14,396 nt of DNA, taken from Actinomycetota bacterium. Its GTDB lineage: Bacteria; Actinomycetota; Thermoleophilia; Gaiellales; Gaiellaceae. The notes under the pieces are model-generated. The model was not told the origin of the DNA, did no database searches, and saw only the letters and a list, made by a program, of their open reading frames with translations. Position 1 is the first letter of the stretch. Each line of letters begins with the position of its first letter. Below are positions 1 through 6,868 of this stretch, one piece after another. Made by a program: the position numbers and the translations under genes. The stretch is taken from the NCBI GenBank assembly GCA_013696185.1, contig JACCZA010000191.1, forward strand, positions 1 to 14,396, written 5' to 3'.

Positions 1-683
1 GGCTCCCGGCGCAGCGCCACCACCTCGCGATCGGTGAGTGGGCGCCACTCGCCGGGGGCGAGGCGACCGAGCGTGAGCCCGGCGTAGCCCGAGCGGTGCA
101 GGCGCCGGACAGGGTGACCGACCGCCGCGCACATCCGCTTGACCTGGTGCTTTCGGCCCTCGTGCAGCGTGAGCTCGAGGGTGCCCGGCGCGAGCCGGCG
201 GGCGCGCGCGGGCGCCGAGGGGCCGTCCTCGAGCAGGACGCCCGCAGCGAGCCGGCGGAGCGCCTCGTCGTCCGGAACGCCCTCCACCTCGGCGCGATAC
301 ACCTTCTCGACGCCGTATCGCGGGTGGGCGAGGCGGTGCGCGAGTTGCCCGTCGTTCGTCAGCAGGAGCGCGCCCGTCGTATCGACGTCGAGGCGGCCGA
401 CGGGGACGACGCGGGGCTGCGGCGGGACGAGCTCGACGACAGTGGGACGTCCGTGGGGATCGCTGGCGGTCGTGACGACCCCGGCGGGCTTGTGCAGGAG
501 GAGGTGGACGAGCGGTTGCGCCTCGACTCGCCGGCCGTCCACCTCGACGCGATCGCCGGGCTCGACGAAGAGGTCGAGGCGCGCGGGCTCCCCGTTGACG
601 CGCACCCGCCCCGAGGAGATCAGGACGTCGGCGCCGCGGCGCGAGGCGACTCCGGCGCGTGCCAGGTACGCGTTGAGTCGCAC
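1..683 (-). CDS. rluB: RsuA/RluB-family rRNA pseudouridine synthase (C-terminus cut by window edge)
   Basis: The protein isomerises a specific uridine of ribosomal RNA to pseudouridine. The reverse strand reads open from a GTG at 683 to base 1, giving about 227 residues; only the last few are missing. An S4 RNA-binding domain comes first (start VRLNAYLARAGVASRRGAD, then GRVRVNGEPA). The catalytic domain follows, with the family signature VGRLDVDTTGALLLTNDG carrying the catalytic Asp. A later stretch, HEGRKHQVKRMCAAVGHPV, is the usual RsuA/RluB C-terminal motif. No in-frame ATG or GTG occurs upstream, and an out-of-frame ATG at 691 is not used. There is no Shine-Dalgarno, but an AATAAT box ends six bases before the GTG, so a leaderless message is likely. 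In many Gram-positives and actinobacteria rluB follows scpA-scpB; here two opposite-strand genes lie between. RluB rather than RsuA is inferred from that neighbourhood. Confidence 0.93.
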   Translation of the reverse strand, partial: MRLNAYLARAGVASRRGADVLISSGRVRVNGEPARLDLFVEPGDRVEVDGRRVEAQPLVHLLLHKPAGVVTTASDPHGRPTVVELVPPQPRVVPVGRLDVDTTGALLLTNDGQLAHRLAHPRYGVEKVYRAEVEGVPDDEALRRLAAGVLLEDGPSAPARARRLAPGTLELTLHEGRKHQVKRMCAAVGHPVRRLHRSGYAGLTLGRLAPGEWRPLTDREVVALRRE

Positions 684-689
684 CGCGTC

Positions 690-695
690 ATTATT
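690..695 (-). promoter_or_regulatory. Candidate -10 box (AATAAT) for rluB
   Basis: On the reverse strand AATAAT matches TATAAT at five of six bases and ends six bases before the GTG start of rluB. This would place transcription start on or next to the start codon. No good -35 hexamer is visible. It lies in the 47-base gap shared with the divergent antiporter gene. Confidence 0.35.
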
Positions 696-730
696 CGCGC
701 CTGGATGGGGACGCGACGGGCTTCGGCACC

Positions 731-1822
731 ATGACGGCGAGGGGCGCCAGCGGGAAGCCGCGCGGCTCTGCTCGCCGGTATGCCGTGCTCGCCGTCACGT
801 TCGCGCTCGCCGCCGCCGTGATCGTCCTGCGCTTCGCGGGCGCCGACCCCGTCGTCGTCTTCCTGACCGGCGCAGCCGCCCTCGGCGGCCTCGCCTGGGT
901 CATCTCCGTCGCCACCGAGTCGATCGGCGAGCGCTTCGGGCCGGCGACGACGGGCGTGCTGCAGTCGACGCTCGGCAACCTGCCCGAGCTCTTCATCGTG
1001 CTCTTCGCGCTCGCCGCCGGCGAGGTGGTCGTCGCGCAGACGTCGATCCTCGGCTCGCTGTTCGCGAACGCGCTCTTCGTGCTCGGGCTCGCGATCGTGG
1101 CCGGCTCGTGGAAGGCCCCGGACGGCGTCATGCGCTTCCACCCACGACTGCCGAACGACACGGCCACGCTCCTCCTGCTCGCAGTCTTCATCATCGTCCT
1201 GCTCGGCCTGTCCGACACCGTCGGCGACCGCGCGAGCCGCCACCAGGTCGAGATCTCGGCGATCGGGGCCGTCTGCCTCCTCGGCGTCTACGCGGTGTGG
1301 CTCACCTCCTACCTGAGGAGCCCGGAGATCGCGGAGCCCGCGCTCGAGGAGGCCTCGCACGCCACGCTGCCCTTCAAGCTCGCGATCGCCCTGCTCGCGG
1401 CGAGTGGGGTCGGGGCCGCGCTCGTCTCGGACTTCTTCGTCGAGGCGCTCGACCCCGCCGTGAAGGCGCTCGGGATCTCGAAGGCGTTCACGGGGCTCGT
1501 GATCGTGGCCATCGCCGGCAACGCCGTCGAGAACGTGGTCGGCGTCGTCCTCGCCGCGAAGGGCAAGTCGGATCTCGCGGTCTCGGTCGTGAAGAACTCG
1601 GTCGCGCAGATCGCCGTCTTCCTGTTCCCGGCGCTCGTGCTGCTCTCGCTCTTCTTCGACGCGCGGCTGACCTTCGTCGTCGGGCCGGTCTACATCGGCG
1701 CGCTCGTGATCATGGCGATCGCCGTCTGGCAGGTCACGGGCGACGGTCAGGCGGTCGCGTTCGAGGGCTGGGCGCTCGTCGCCCTCTACGTCATCCTCGC
1801 CGTGCTCACCTTCTTCGAGTAG
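731..1822 (+). CDS. cax: CAX-type Ca2+(cation)/H+ antiporter, CaCA superfamily
   Basis: This is a 363-residue inner-membrane antiporter predicted to export calcium or a similar cation in exchange for protons. The sequence is a chain of hydrophobic helices in two homologous halves. The first alpha-repeat holds GNLPELF near residues 82-88, followed by QTSILGSLFANALFVLGLA. The second holds GNAVENV near 263-269, then KNSVAQIAVFLFP. The GN..E glutamates (about E86 and E267) are the expected ion-site residues of the CaCA/CAX fold. The length is normal for bacterial CAX proteins. A short basic N-terminus (GKPRGSARR) precedes the first helix, consistent with a cytoplasmic N-terminus. The start is ATG at 731 with no clear Shine-Dalgarno. 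The GYD gene follows 38 bases downstream on the same strand and may be cotranscribed. Ion preference cannot be read from sequence. Confidence 0.9.
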   Translation: MTARGASGKPRGSARRYAVLAVTFALAAAVIVLRFAGADPVVVFLTGAAALGGLAWVISVATESIGERFGPATTGVLQSTLGNLPELFIVLFALAAGEVVVAQTSILGSLFANALFVLGLAIVAGSWKAPDGVMRFHPRLPNDTATLLLLAVFIIVLLGLSDTVGDRASRHQVEISAIGAVCLLGVYAVWLTSYLRSPEIAEPALEEASHATLPFKLAIALLAASGVGAALVSDFFVEALDPAVKALGISKAFTGLVIVAIAGNAVENVVGVVLAAKGKSDLAVSVVKNSVAQIAVFLFPALVLLSLFFDARLTFVVGPVYIGALVIMAIAVWQVTGDGQAVAFEGWALVALYVILAVLTFFE

Positions 1823-1860
1823 CTCGCGCGACCGCCCACGGAACGGGCGATGATGGCGCC

Positions 1861-2151
1861 GTGCCGCACTACATCTCGCTCATGCGCTGGACGAGCCAGG
1901 GACTCGCCGGTCTTCCCGGGTGGCGGGAGCGGGTCGAGGAGGGCGAGCGGCTGATCGAGGAGGCCGGCGGCAAGCTGACTGCCGTCTTCGTCACCCTCGG
2001 CCGCTACGACGTCGTCGAGATCTTCGAGGCCCCCGACGACGAGACAGCGGTCGAGATCCTGATGCGCCTGCAGCGCTTCGGCGCAGAGCACTCGGAAACC
2101 CTCCGCGCGTTCACGCGCGAGGAGGCCGAGGCGATCGTCCGCCGCCTGTAG
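1861..2151 (+). CDS. GYD-domain protein
   Basis: This is a 96-residue protein of the GYD family, a small ferredoxin-like alpha/beta fold of unknown function named after its Gly-Tyr-Asp motif. The motif is present here as LGRYDVVEIFEAPDDETA in the middle of the chain, with the usual N-terminus (PHYISLMRWTSQG) ahead of it. The GTG at 1861 is chosen because family members begin just before this LM.WT.QG segment. An ATG at 1882 would delete it, and an ATG at 1853 is out of frame. A purine stretch (GATGATGG) lies just upstream as a weak Shine-Dalgarno. It follows the antiporter gene by 38 bases and converges on scpB with only 19 bases between stops. No enzymatic role can be assigned; family members are usually described as small stand-alone proteins. 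Confidence 0.85.
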   Translation: MPHYISLMRWTSQGLAGLPGWRERVEEGERLIEEAGGKLTAVFVTLGRYDVVEIFEAPDDETAVEILMRLQRFGAEHSETLRAFTREEAEAIVRRL

Positions 2152-2170
2152 CGCCCGAGCCGCGGAGTTC

Positions 2171-2773
2171 CTACGCGGGCCGCTTGTCGGCGACCGCGTG
2201 CAGGCGCTCGCGCAGCTCGTCCTCGTCGGCGCCGAGCTCGTCGACGCGCGGAAGCTGCGAGAGGCTCTCGAGCCCGAAGACCCGCTCGAACAGCGCAGTC
2301 GTGCGGTAGCGCACGGCTCCCCCCGGCTCCTCCTCGCGACCGGCCTCGGCGATCAGCCCCCGCTCGAGCAGCCCGGCCACTGCCGAGTCGGCCGCGACGC
2401 CGCGGATCCGCGCGATCGCGGGCCGCGTGCACGGACCGAGGTAGGCCACGATCGCGAGCGTCTCGAGCGCCGCCGGCGAGAGCCCCCGCTGCACCGGTCG
2501 CTCGAACAGCCGCCCGCAGGCCTCCGCCGCCTCGCGCGCAGCCCGGAACGCGTACCCACCCGCGACGTGCTCGAGGACGATCCCGCTGCGGCCCTCGCGG
2601 TAGCGCTCTCCGAGCAGTCCGAGCGCGGTCTCCACGCGCTCGACGTCGTCGTTCGCGGCAGCGGCCAGCTCCTCGGTGGGAAGCGGCTGGGCCGCGACGA
2701 CGAGTAGCGCCTCGAGCGTGCGGGCGAGCCGGTCGAGCGGGTTGGTCGCGATCAGGCGGAGCGGGCGTTCCAT
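2171..2773 (-). CDS. scpB: Segregation and condensation protein ScpB
   Basis: ScpB is the winged-helix partner that, as a dimer, binds ScpA and with it forms the SMC-ScpAB condensin that organises and segregates the chromosome. The 200-residue product has two winged-helix domains. The first starts around LARTLEALLVVAAQPLPTEEL. The second carries the hallmark LSPAALETLAIVAYLGP with TRPAIARIRGV and LLERGLI. A charged tail follows. The ATG at 2773 lies inside the 3' end of scpA (22-base overlap) and is preceded by a strong Shine-Dalgarno (GAAAGGAGG) about eight bases upstream, which settles the start and implies coupled translation. Length and motif order are typical. The neighbour rluB, commonly next in line, is displaced by a two-gene insert on the opposite strand. 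Confidence 0.95.
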   Translation of the reverse strand: MERPLRLIATNPLDRLARTLEALLVVAAQPLPTEELAAAANDDVERVETALGLLGERYREGRSGIVLEHVAGGYAFRAAREAAEACGRLFERPVQRGLSPAALETLAIVAYLGPCTRPAIARIRGVAADSAVAGLLERGLIAEAGREEEPGGAVRYRTTALFERVFGLESLSQLPRVDELGADEDELRERLHAVADKRPA

Positions 2774-3525
2774 CGAGAGACCCTCCTTTCGTCGTGGGTG
2801 CGCGTTTCCTCTTCGCTCCTGGCGACCTGGATGGGCGCGAACGGGGCGGCCTGCGCGAGCGCGATCGAGCCCGCCTTGCGCAGCTCGAGCAGGGCGAGCA
2901 GTGCGACAGCTTGCTCGACGCGCGTCAGCCCGGCCACCTCCGTGTCGAAGACGAAGCGATCACGCCGCTCGAGCAGTGCCCGGAAGCGCTCGACGAAGCG
3001 CTCGACGGGCGGGAAGCGCAGCTCGAGGTGGGCGAGCGAGACGGCGGGAGGCTCGACCGCGAGCCTCCGCAGCGCTCGCCGCAGCGTCTCCGGCTCCTGC
3101 GCCGCCAGCCGGCGCGCCGGCTCCGGCGCGAGTGGCGAGGCGCCGAGACGGAAGAACCGATCCGCCTCCCGATCGAGCCGCTCGGACAGCCAGGCGGCCG
3201 CCTCCTTGATCCGCCGGTACTCGGCGAGGCGGCGGGCCAGCTCCTCCGCAGCCTCCTCGGGCTCGAGGTCGGCGAGGTCGGCCTCCTCGTCGCCGAAGAG
3301 CCCGCGCGCCTTCAGCTCGAGCAGGGCCGACGTGAGGACGAGAAACTCCCCGCAGGCCTCGAGATCGAGCTCGCGGCGCTCGGCCAGACGCTCGACGAAG
3401 GCGAGCACGATCCGGGCGACGTCGACGTCGGCGAGGTCGAGCTCCTCCCTCAGCACGAGGGTCAGAAGCAGGTCGAAAGGCCCCTCGAAGGCGTCGAGGT
3501 CGAGGTCGAGCTCGTGGACGACCAT
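2752..3525 (-). CDS. scpA: Segregation and condensation protein ScpA (kleisin)
   Basis: ScpA is the kleisin subunit that bridges the SMC heads and binds ScpB in the bacterial condensin complex. The 257-residue protein starts with the family hallmark FEGPFDLLLTLVLREELDLADV. An acidic linker (GDEEADLADLEPEEAAEELARRL) follows, then the EYRRIKEAAAWL helix. The C-terminal winged helix that contacts the SMC head (TRVEQAVALLALLELRKAGSI, then QAAPFAPIQV) ends the conserved part, before a basic tail. ATG at 3525 lies 12 bases after the lgt stop, with no obvious Shine-Dalgarno, so translation may be coupled to lgt. The end overlaps scpB. The lgt-scpA-scpB order with almost no spacing indicates one transcript. 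Confidence 0.95.
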   Translation of the reverse strand: MVVHELDLDLDAFEGPFDLLLTLVLREELDLADVDVARIVLAFVERLAERRELDLEACGEFLVLTSALLELKARGLFGDEEADLADLEPEEAAEELARRLAEYRRIKEAAAWLSERLDREADRFFRLGASPLAPEPARRLAAQEPETLRRALRRLAVEPPAVSLAHLELRFPPVERFVERFRALLERRDRFVFDTEVAGLTRVEQAVALLALLELRKAGSIALAQAAPFAPIQVARSEEETRTHDERRVSRWNARSA

Positions 3526-3537
3526 GCGCCCGGGAGG

Positions 3538-4407
3538 CTAACGCGAGGGACGGACGCGACCCCGGGGGATCGCCATCGTCGGCCGGTCCGGCGCGCGCGG
3601 CTGATCCTCGCTCGAGCGCCGGAGGTACTGCCACCAGACGAAGAACCCGGCCGAGGCGAGGAAGACGACGATCGAGACCCAGGCGTTCAGCCGGAGCGGC
3701 CCGAGCTCGTGCGAGGGGTCGATCCGCAGGAGCTCCTCGAAGAAGCGGCCGAACGTGTAGATCGCGACGTAGAGGGCGAAGAGCGCCGGCGGACGGATCC
3801 GGAAGCGCGAGCCGACCCAGAGCAGGACGGCCACGCCCGCGAGGTTGTAGACCAGCTCGTACAGGAACGTGGGATGGAAGGTGGCGTTCTGCACGTATGC
3901 GGTCGGCCGGTTCACGGGGTCGATCTCGAGCGCCCACGGCAGGTCGCTCGGGCGGCCGAAGAGCTCCTGATTCCACCAGTTGCCGATCCGCCCGATCGCC
4001 TGGGCGAGCAGGAGCCCCGGCGCGACCGCGTCCATCATCAGTCGCACGCTCTGGCCGGCCCGCCGCACGACGACCGCGCCGACGAGCACGCCGAGCGCGA
4101 TCCCGCCCCACACCCCGAGCCCGCCCTCCCAGACGGCGAAGACGCCGCGCCACTTCGGCTCCGGCACCTCGCTCCAGCTCGTGACGACGTGGTAGAGGCG
4201 CGCGCCGACGATGCCCGCCGCGACTCCCCAGACCGCGACCTGCAGGATGAGGTCCCAGTCACCGCCGAGCCGCCGCCAGCGCACGCCGGTGAGGACGACG
4301 CAGGCGGCGATGGCCGCGAGGAGCGTCAGCCCGTAGAGGTGGATCGAGAGCGGTCCGAGCGACAGCTCGCCGCTCGAGGGCGAGGGGATCGAGGCGACGG
4401 GCCACAC
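3538..4407 (-). CDS. lgt: Prolipoprotein diacylglyceryl transferase Lgt
   Basis: Lgt moves a diacylglyceryl group from phosphatidylglycerol to the lipobox cysteine of prolipoproteins, the first step of lipoprotein maturation in the plasma membrane. From the chosen start it is 289 residues with about seven membrane helices. The family signature GRIGNWWNQELFGRP lies near residues 139-153 and ends in DLPWA. HPTFLYE follows near 178-184, and a conserved YTFGRFFEELLR lies further on. At the site of E. coli His103 the motif reads GGLGVWGG, with Trp, as in other actinobacterial enzymes from memory. GTG at 4407 is preferred because homologues begin just before the A.IPSP segment. An ATG at 4464 would add 19 low-complexity residues. 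Neither start has a convincing Shine-Dalgarno. It is followed by scpA after 12 bases. Confidence 0.93.
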   Translation of the reverse strand: MWPVASIPSPSSGELSLGPLSIHLYGLTLLAAIAACVVLTGVRWRRLGGDWDLILQVAVWGVAAGIVGARLYHVVTSWSEVPEPKWRGVFAVWEGGLGVWGGIALGVLVGAVVVRRAGQSVRLMMDAVAPGLLLAQAIGRIGNWWNQELFGRPSDLPWALEIDPVNRPTAYVQNATFHPTFLYELVYNLAGVAVLLWVGSRFRIRPPALFALYVAIYTFGRFFEELLRIDPSHELGPLRLNAWVSIVVFLASAGFFVWWQYLRRSSEDQPRAPDRPTMAIPRGRVRPSR

Positions 4408-4489
4408 GAGCGGGATTCTGCACGACGGGGCAGGCGGCGCCGCGGCCCGTCCGGTCGACGGCATGCCCGCGGGAGTCGAAGAGGCGCGC

Positions 4490-4507
4490 GCCGGGCGGGG
4501 GCCCGGC
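4490..4507 (-). terminator. Perfect GC hairpin after the small gene upstream of lgt
   Basis: GCCGGGC and GCCCGGC pair perfectly (7 bp) around a four-base loop, just past the stop codon at 4514 on the reverse strand. No T-run follows, so it is at best a weak intrinsic terminator, pause or RNA-stability element. It may lower readthrough into lgt. Confidence 0.4.
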
Positions 4508-4513
4508 GGGCGT

Positions 4514-4711
4514 TCAGCTCAGGATGCGAAGCGCGAGCTCGGGCGAGCAGCCGCGCTCGAGCAGCTGGATCGCGGTGTGGAGATCGACGTCGTGCCGGCG
4601 GGCGAGCTGCTCGGCGAGCTCCCCCGGGTAGCCGGCCCGCTCGAGCGCCGCCATCCGCCAGCTCTCGATCCGATCCAACTCGGTCTCTTCGTATACAGGT
4701 GCCGCAGCCAT
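4514..4711 (-). CDS. Small helical hypothetical protein, 65 residues
   Basis: This is a soluble, mostly alpha-helical small protein. Its features are YEETELDRIESWRMAALER, then RRHDVDLHTAIQLLERGCSPELALRIL. I recall similar short proteins in actinobacteria, but no function is known to me. Two starts are possible: ATG at 4711, or ATG at 4774 adding 21 residues. I prefer 4711. It has a purine-rich Shine-Dalgarno (AGAAGAGGGG) directly upstream. The 21 codons before it use AT-rich codons (AAA, AAT, ACA, TTT, AGA) unlike the gene body, as expected of a leader. The C-terminal half resembles a helical-hairpin scaffold of the UBA/CUE kind; that is a guess. A GC hairpin and then lgt follow downstream. 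Confidence 0.72.
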   Translation of the reverse strand: MAAAPVYEETELDRIESWRMAALERAGYPGELAEQLARRHDVDLHTAIQLLERGCSPELALRILS

Positions 4712-4803
4712 ATCCCCTCTTCTGTCAAATGTCACTGTCTCATTCGGTCGAACGAGCAGCTCGGATTTCGCCATACCGGGGGATTCAGCGATTTAACAGA
4801 GCC

Positions 4804-4938
4804 CTAACGCCACCCTTGCACCCTGGAGCGCTCCTGCGTCGCCGCACGCAGCAGGCGCCCGAAGCCGAGTCCGGCGACGAGCGCGAGCAGGCACCAGGCG
4901 AGAACGACGAGCGCCAGCCAGGTGAGCCACTGGGGCAT
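4804..4938 (-). CDS. 44-residue single-helix membrane protein
   Basis: This short reading frame runs from an ATG at 4938 to a TAG at 4804. It begins MPQWLTWLALVVLAW, continues as one hydrophobic segment of about 22 residues to near position 26, and ends in a basic tail (GRLLRAATQERSRVQGWR). That is the pattern of a small type I/III bitopic inner-membrane protein with a cytoplasmic C-terminus. Codon third positions are G/C-rich as in neighbouring genes, which supports it being real. The Shine-Dalgarno is weak (CCAGGT immediately upstream). It lies 52 bases after the stop of the FixH-like gene on the same strand and may share its transcript. No function is recognisable. Confidence 0.6.
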   Translation of the reverse strand: MPQWLTWLALVVLAWCLLALVAGLGFGRLLRAATQERSRVQGWR

Positions 4939-4971
4939 ACCTGGCTGACTGTACTGGCCTCGACGGATGGC

Positions 4972-4981
4972 CTGATATCAG
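4972..4981. promoter_or_regulatory. 10-base palindrome CTGATATCAG upstream of the 44-residue gene
   Basis: A perfect AT-centred palindrome stands in the 52-base gap between the FixH-like gene and the small membrane gene. It could be an operator, but it may equally be chance; no second copy was noticed. Confidence 0.2.
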
Positions 4982-4990
4982 TGCTCCGAG

Positions 4991-5491
4991 CTAGCGGACG
5001 CCGGAGGCGACGAGCCGGCCTTGCTGCCGGCGACGGCGCAGGAGGAGCGTCGAGCCGAGCGCGATGGCGAGCAGGGCGCCGAGCGCGACCGGCAGGCGCA
5101 GGGCCGAAGAGCTCGAGGTCTCGGCGGCGCCGATCGTGACGTCGGGAAAGCCGTGCTCGCGGCCGAAGCCGTCGTTCACACGGACGCTCCAGGTGCCGGA
5201 GCTTGCGAACCGCACGCGCGCGGCGTACGTGCCGGGCTTTCCGGTCGGCGTGGCCGCGAACGTCTCCAGCCGACCCTTGCCGTTGCTCAGCATGACCGTC
5301 GGGTGCACGCCGTCGAGCGGGGTCCGCCCGTGCTGGAGCACCGTGAGCGTCGGTGTCCACACCGCCCCGGCCTGCGCGTCGTCTTCCGGCTGTGGCGAGA
5401 CGCCGACCGTCGCCCAGCCGCCCGCGCCGGCGCCTCCGACGAGCCAGAGCGCGGCGGCGACGGCGAGCGTTGCGGTGATCGAGGTGCGCAT
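4991..5491 (-). CDS. Exported FixH/YtkA-like domain protein with C-terminal anchor
   Basis: This 166-residue envelope protein starts with a signal peptide (hydrophobic residues about 5-22, then GGAGAGGWA). An extracytoplasmic beta-sandwich of about 85 residues follows, with the FixH/YtkA-like pattern: WTPTLTVLQHGRTPLDGVHPTV early, then GKPGTYAARVRFASSGTWSVRV. A C-terminal helix (about 132-151) and a basic stop-transfer (RRRRQQGR) anchor it in the membrane. ATG at 5491 has an excellent Shine-Dalgarno (AAGGAGG, six bases away). An ECF-type promoter matching that of the nearby sigma gene lies about 40-60 bases upstream, so the protein is probably a target of that sigma factor. The domain family is linked to copper or cytochrome oxidase maturation in some bacteria. 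Here I see no metal-binding Cys or Met cluster, so the function is open. Confidence 0.8.
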   Translation of the reverse strand: MRTSITATLAVAAALWLVGGAGAGGWATVGVSPQPEDDAQAGAVWTPTLTVLQHGRTPLDGVHPTVMLSNGKGRLETFAATPTGKPGTYAARVRFASSGTWSVRVNDGFGREHGFPDVTIGAAETSSSSALRLPVALGALLAIALGSTLLLRRRRQQGRLVASGVR

Positions 5492-5528
5492 GCGTGCCTC
5501 CTTCTCTCGGGGTTCCTGCTCGAGGCAC

Positions 5529-5555
5529 CTACACCGGCAGGCGGCCTCCGGTTCC
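5529..5555 (-). promoter_or_regulatory. ECF-type promoter of the FixH-like gene (GGAACC-N14-GGTGTAG)
   Basis: On the reverse strand a -35-like GGAACC (5555-5550) is followed after exactly 14 bases by GGTGTAG (5535-5529). The same two boxes with the same spacing precede the sigma gene. Transcription would start near 5522, leaving about 30 bases of leader that contains the strong Shine-Dalgarno of the FixH-like gene. Confidence 0.65.
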
Positions 5556-5563
5556 GCCCGCGC

Positions 5564-6307
5564 TCAGCGCAGCGACTCGGCGATCGCGACGGCCTCGGCG
5601 CGGGAGAGCTTCCCCTCGAGCCGCACGAGGAGCCGGCCGCGCTGGAGCAGGAGGACGTTCGCCGCCAGGCGCGAGGTGTCGTCGCGCACCTCCCCCGAGG
5701 CGTCGCGAAAGAGCACGACGTGGACTCGACCCTGGATCCAGTAGCCCCTTCCGCTGCGCACGCGAACCGGCTCCACTGCCGTCCCCGGGCCGAGCGTCTT
5801 GCGGATCAGCGCAGGCTCGGAGAGGCCGACGAACTCGGTCACGAGCAGGCGCACGGCATCCTTCCGCCCGTAGAGGAGCGAGACGAGGCCGCCCGGTACG
5901 ACGTCGCTCAGGCGTACCTCGTCCGGCTCGCCGTAGCCGGGCCTCGCCGGCACGAGCAGCCGGAAGCCCGCCAGGCGGCGAGCCTCGGCGAGGGAGACGA
6001 TCCGTCCGAGCGCGAGGTTGCCCGGAGGACTGACGGCTGGGAGCCGGTCGACGCGCTCGATCGTCGCCCCCTCGAGCCCGAGCAGCTCGAGAATGGCCGT
6101 GCGCGCCGCGGGCACCGCCAGGGCGCCGGCGAGCGCGAGCGCGACGAGGGCGACGAGTGCGAGGGCGAGCCGCCGCCGCGAGTGGGAGAGCGTGCGTCGT
6201 GGCGGCTCCGCCTCGAGGCGCGCCGCCACTGCGGCCGCCAGGTCCGGCACGTCTGGATAGGCCAGCTCGCCCCCGAGCTCGCGCAGAGAGCGCTCGAGCT
6301 CAGGCAT
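5564..6307 (-). CDS. Membrane-anchored anti-sigma factor (probable)
   Basis: The 247-residue protein has a cytoplasmic N-terminus of about 45 residues (ERSLRELGGELAYPDVPDLAAAV). One membrane helix follows (about 46-66, flanked by SRRR), then an extracytoplasmic part of about 180 residues. The distal end has the pattern GRGYWIQGRVHVVLFRD, then LAANVLLLQRG and VRLEGKLSRAEAVAIAESL, as seen from memory in many Thermoleophilia proteins next to ECF sigma genes. Its ATG at 6307 overlaps the end of the sigma gene by eight bases, a classical coupled sigma/anti-sigma arrangement. The N-terminus lacks the H..C..C zinc motif of ZAS anti-sigma factors. The anti-sigma role therefore rests on context, topology and family resemblance, not on a binding motif. 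The signal sensed outside the membrane is unknown. Confidence 0.75.
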   Translation of the reverse strand: MPELERSLRELGGELAYPDVPDLAAAVAARLEAEPPRRTLSHSRRRLALALVALVALALAGALAVPAARTAILELLGLEGATIERVDRLPAVSPPGNLALGRIVSLAEARRLAGFRLLVPARPGYGEPDEVRLSDVVPGGLVSLLYGRKDAVRLLVTEFVGLSEPALIRKTLGPGTAVEPVRVRSGRGYWIQGRVHVVLFRDASGEVRDDTSRLAANVLLLQRGRLLVRLEGKLSRAEAVAIAESLR

Positions 6308-6860
6308 CCGGCTCCTCCAGCAGCGCGCGCAGTCGCTCGAGCGCCCGGGAGAGCCGTGACTTGACGGTGCCGGGACGAACGCCGAGCGCAGCCGCCGTGT
6401 CGGCCTCCGAGAGGTCGAGGAAGAAGCGCAGGCCGACCACGAGGCGCTCTTCCTCGCGCAGCTCGCCGACCACCGCGAGGAGCCTCGCGCGCCGCTCGCC
6501 CTCGAGCAGGGCCGCCTCGGGGGACGGGGCCGCGTCCCCCGGACGGCTCTCGCCCGCGCTTCGCAGCGCGAGTCGGTCGCGCCGGCCCGCCGACCGGCGG
6601 CGGTTGCGAGCCTCGTTGCCGACGATCTCGAGCAGCCACGGACGGAACGGGGCGCCCGGGCGGAAGCGTCCGAGCGCCCGGTAGGCCTTCAGGAAGGCAT
6701 CCTGGGCAGCTTCCTCCGCGTCGGCGGCGTTGCCGGCGACCAGGTGGGCGGTGCGGAAGGCGATTCCCTCGTAGCTGCGCACGATCTCCTCGTAGGCATG
6801 CACGTCACCGCGCCGAGCGCGGTCGACGAGCTCGTTCTCATCGGGTGGGCGGCCCTCCAC
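6300..6860 (-). CDS. ECF RNA polymerase sigma factor (sigma-70 family, group 4)
   Basis: This 186-residue sigma factor redirects RNA polymerase to a small regulon. Region 2 spans about residues 22-90. It contains the core-binding and -10 recognition helices, with NAADAEEAAQDAFLKAYRAL and then FRPWLLEIVGNEARNRRR. A variable linker (about 92-116) follows. Region 4 (about 117-183) ends in the helix-turn-helix LSEADTAAALGVRPGTVKSRLSRAL. The start is GTG at 6860; the conserved domain begins about ten residues later and no better start exists. The ECF-type promoter directly upstream would start transcription within a few bases of this GTG, suggesting a leaderless, autoregulated message. The anti-sigma gene overlaps its 3' end. 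The gene diverges from the cyclic-nucleotide-binding gene. Confidence 0.93.
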   Translation of the reverse strand: MEGRPPDENELVDRARRGDVHAYEEIVRSYEGIAFRTAHLVAGNAADAEEAAQDAFLKAYRALGRFRPGAPFRPWLLEIVGNEARNRRRSAGRRDRLALRSAGESRPGDAAPSPEAALLEGERRARLLAVVGELREEERLVVGLRFFLDLSEADTAAALGVRPGTVKSRLSRALERLRALLEEPDA

Positions 6861-6868
6861 CGAAGCCT

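Noticed and set aside
139..1860. The long upstream part of the forward frame that contains the GYD gene
   Set aside because: It is antisense to rluB and out of frame with the antiporter. Only the last 97 codons from the GTG at 1861 look like protein.
4715..4774. The N-terminal extension of the small helical protein from the ATG at 4774
   Set aside because: Codon use is AT-rich and unlike the gene body, there is no Shine-Dalgarno at 4774, and a purine-rich site supports the ATG at 4711.
2794..5139. A forward-strand frame of about 780 codons across scpA, lgt and the small genes
   Set aside because: It is antisense to well-recognised genes and consists of charged low-complexity sequence without family resemblance.
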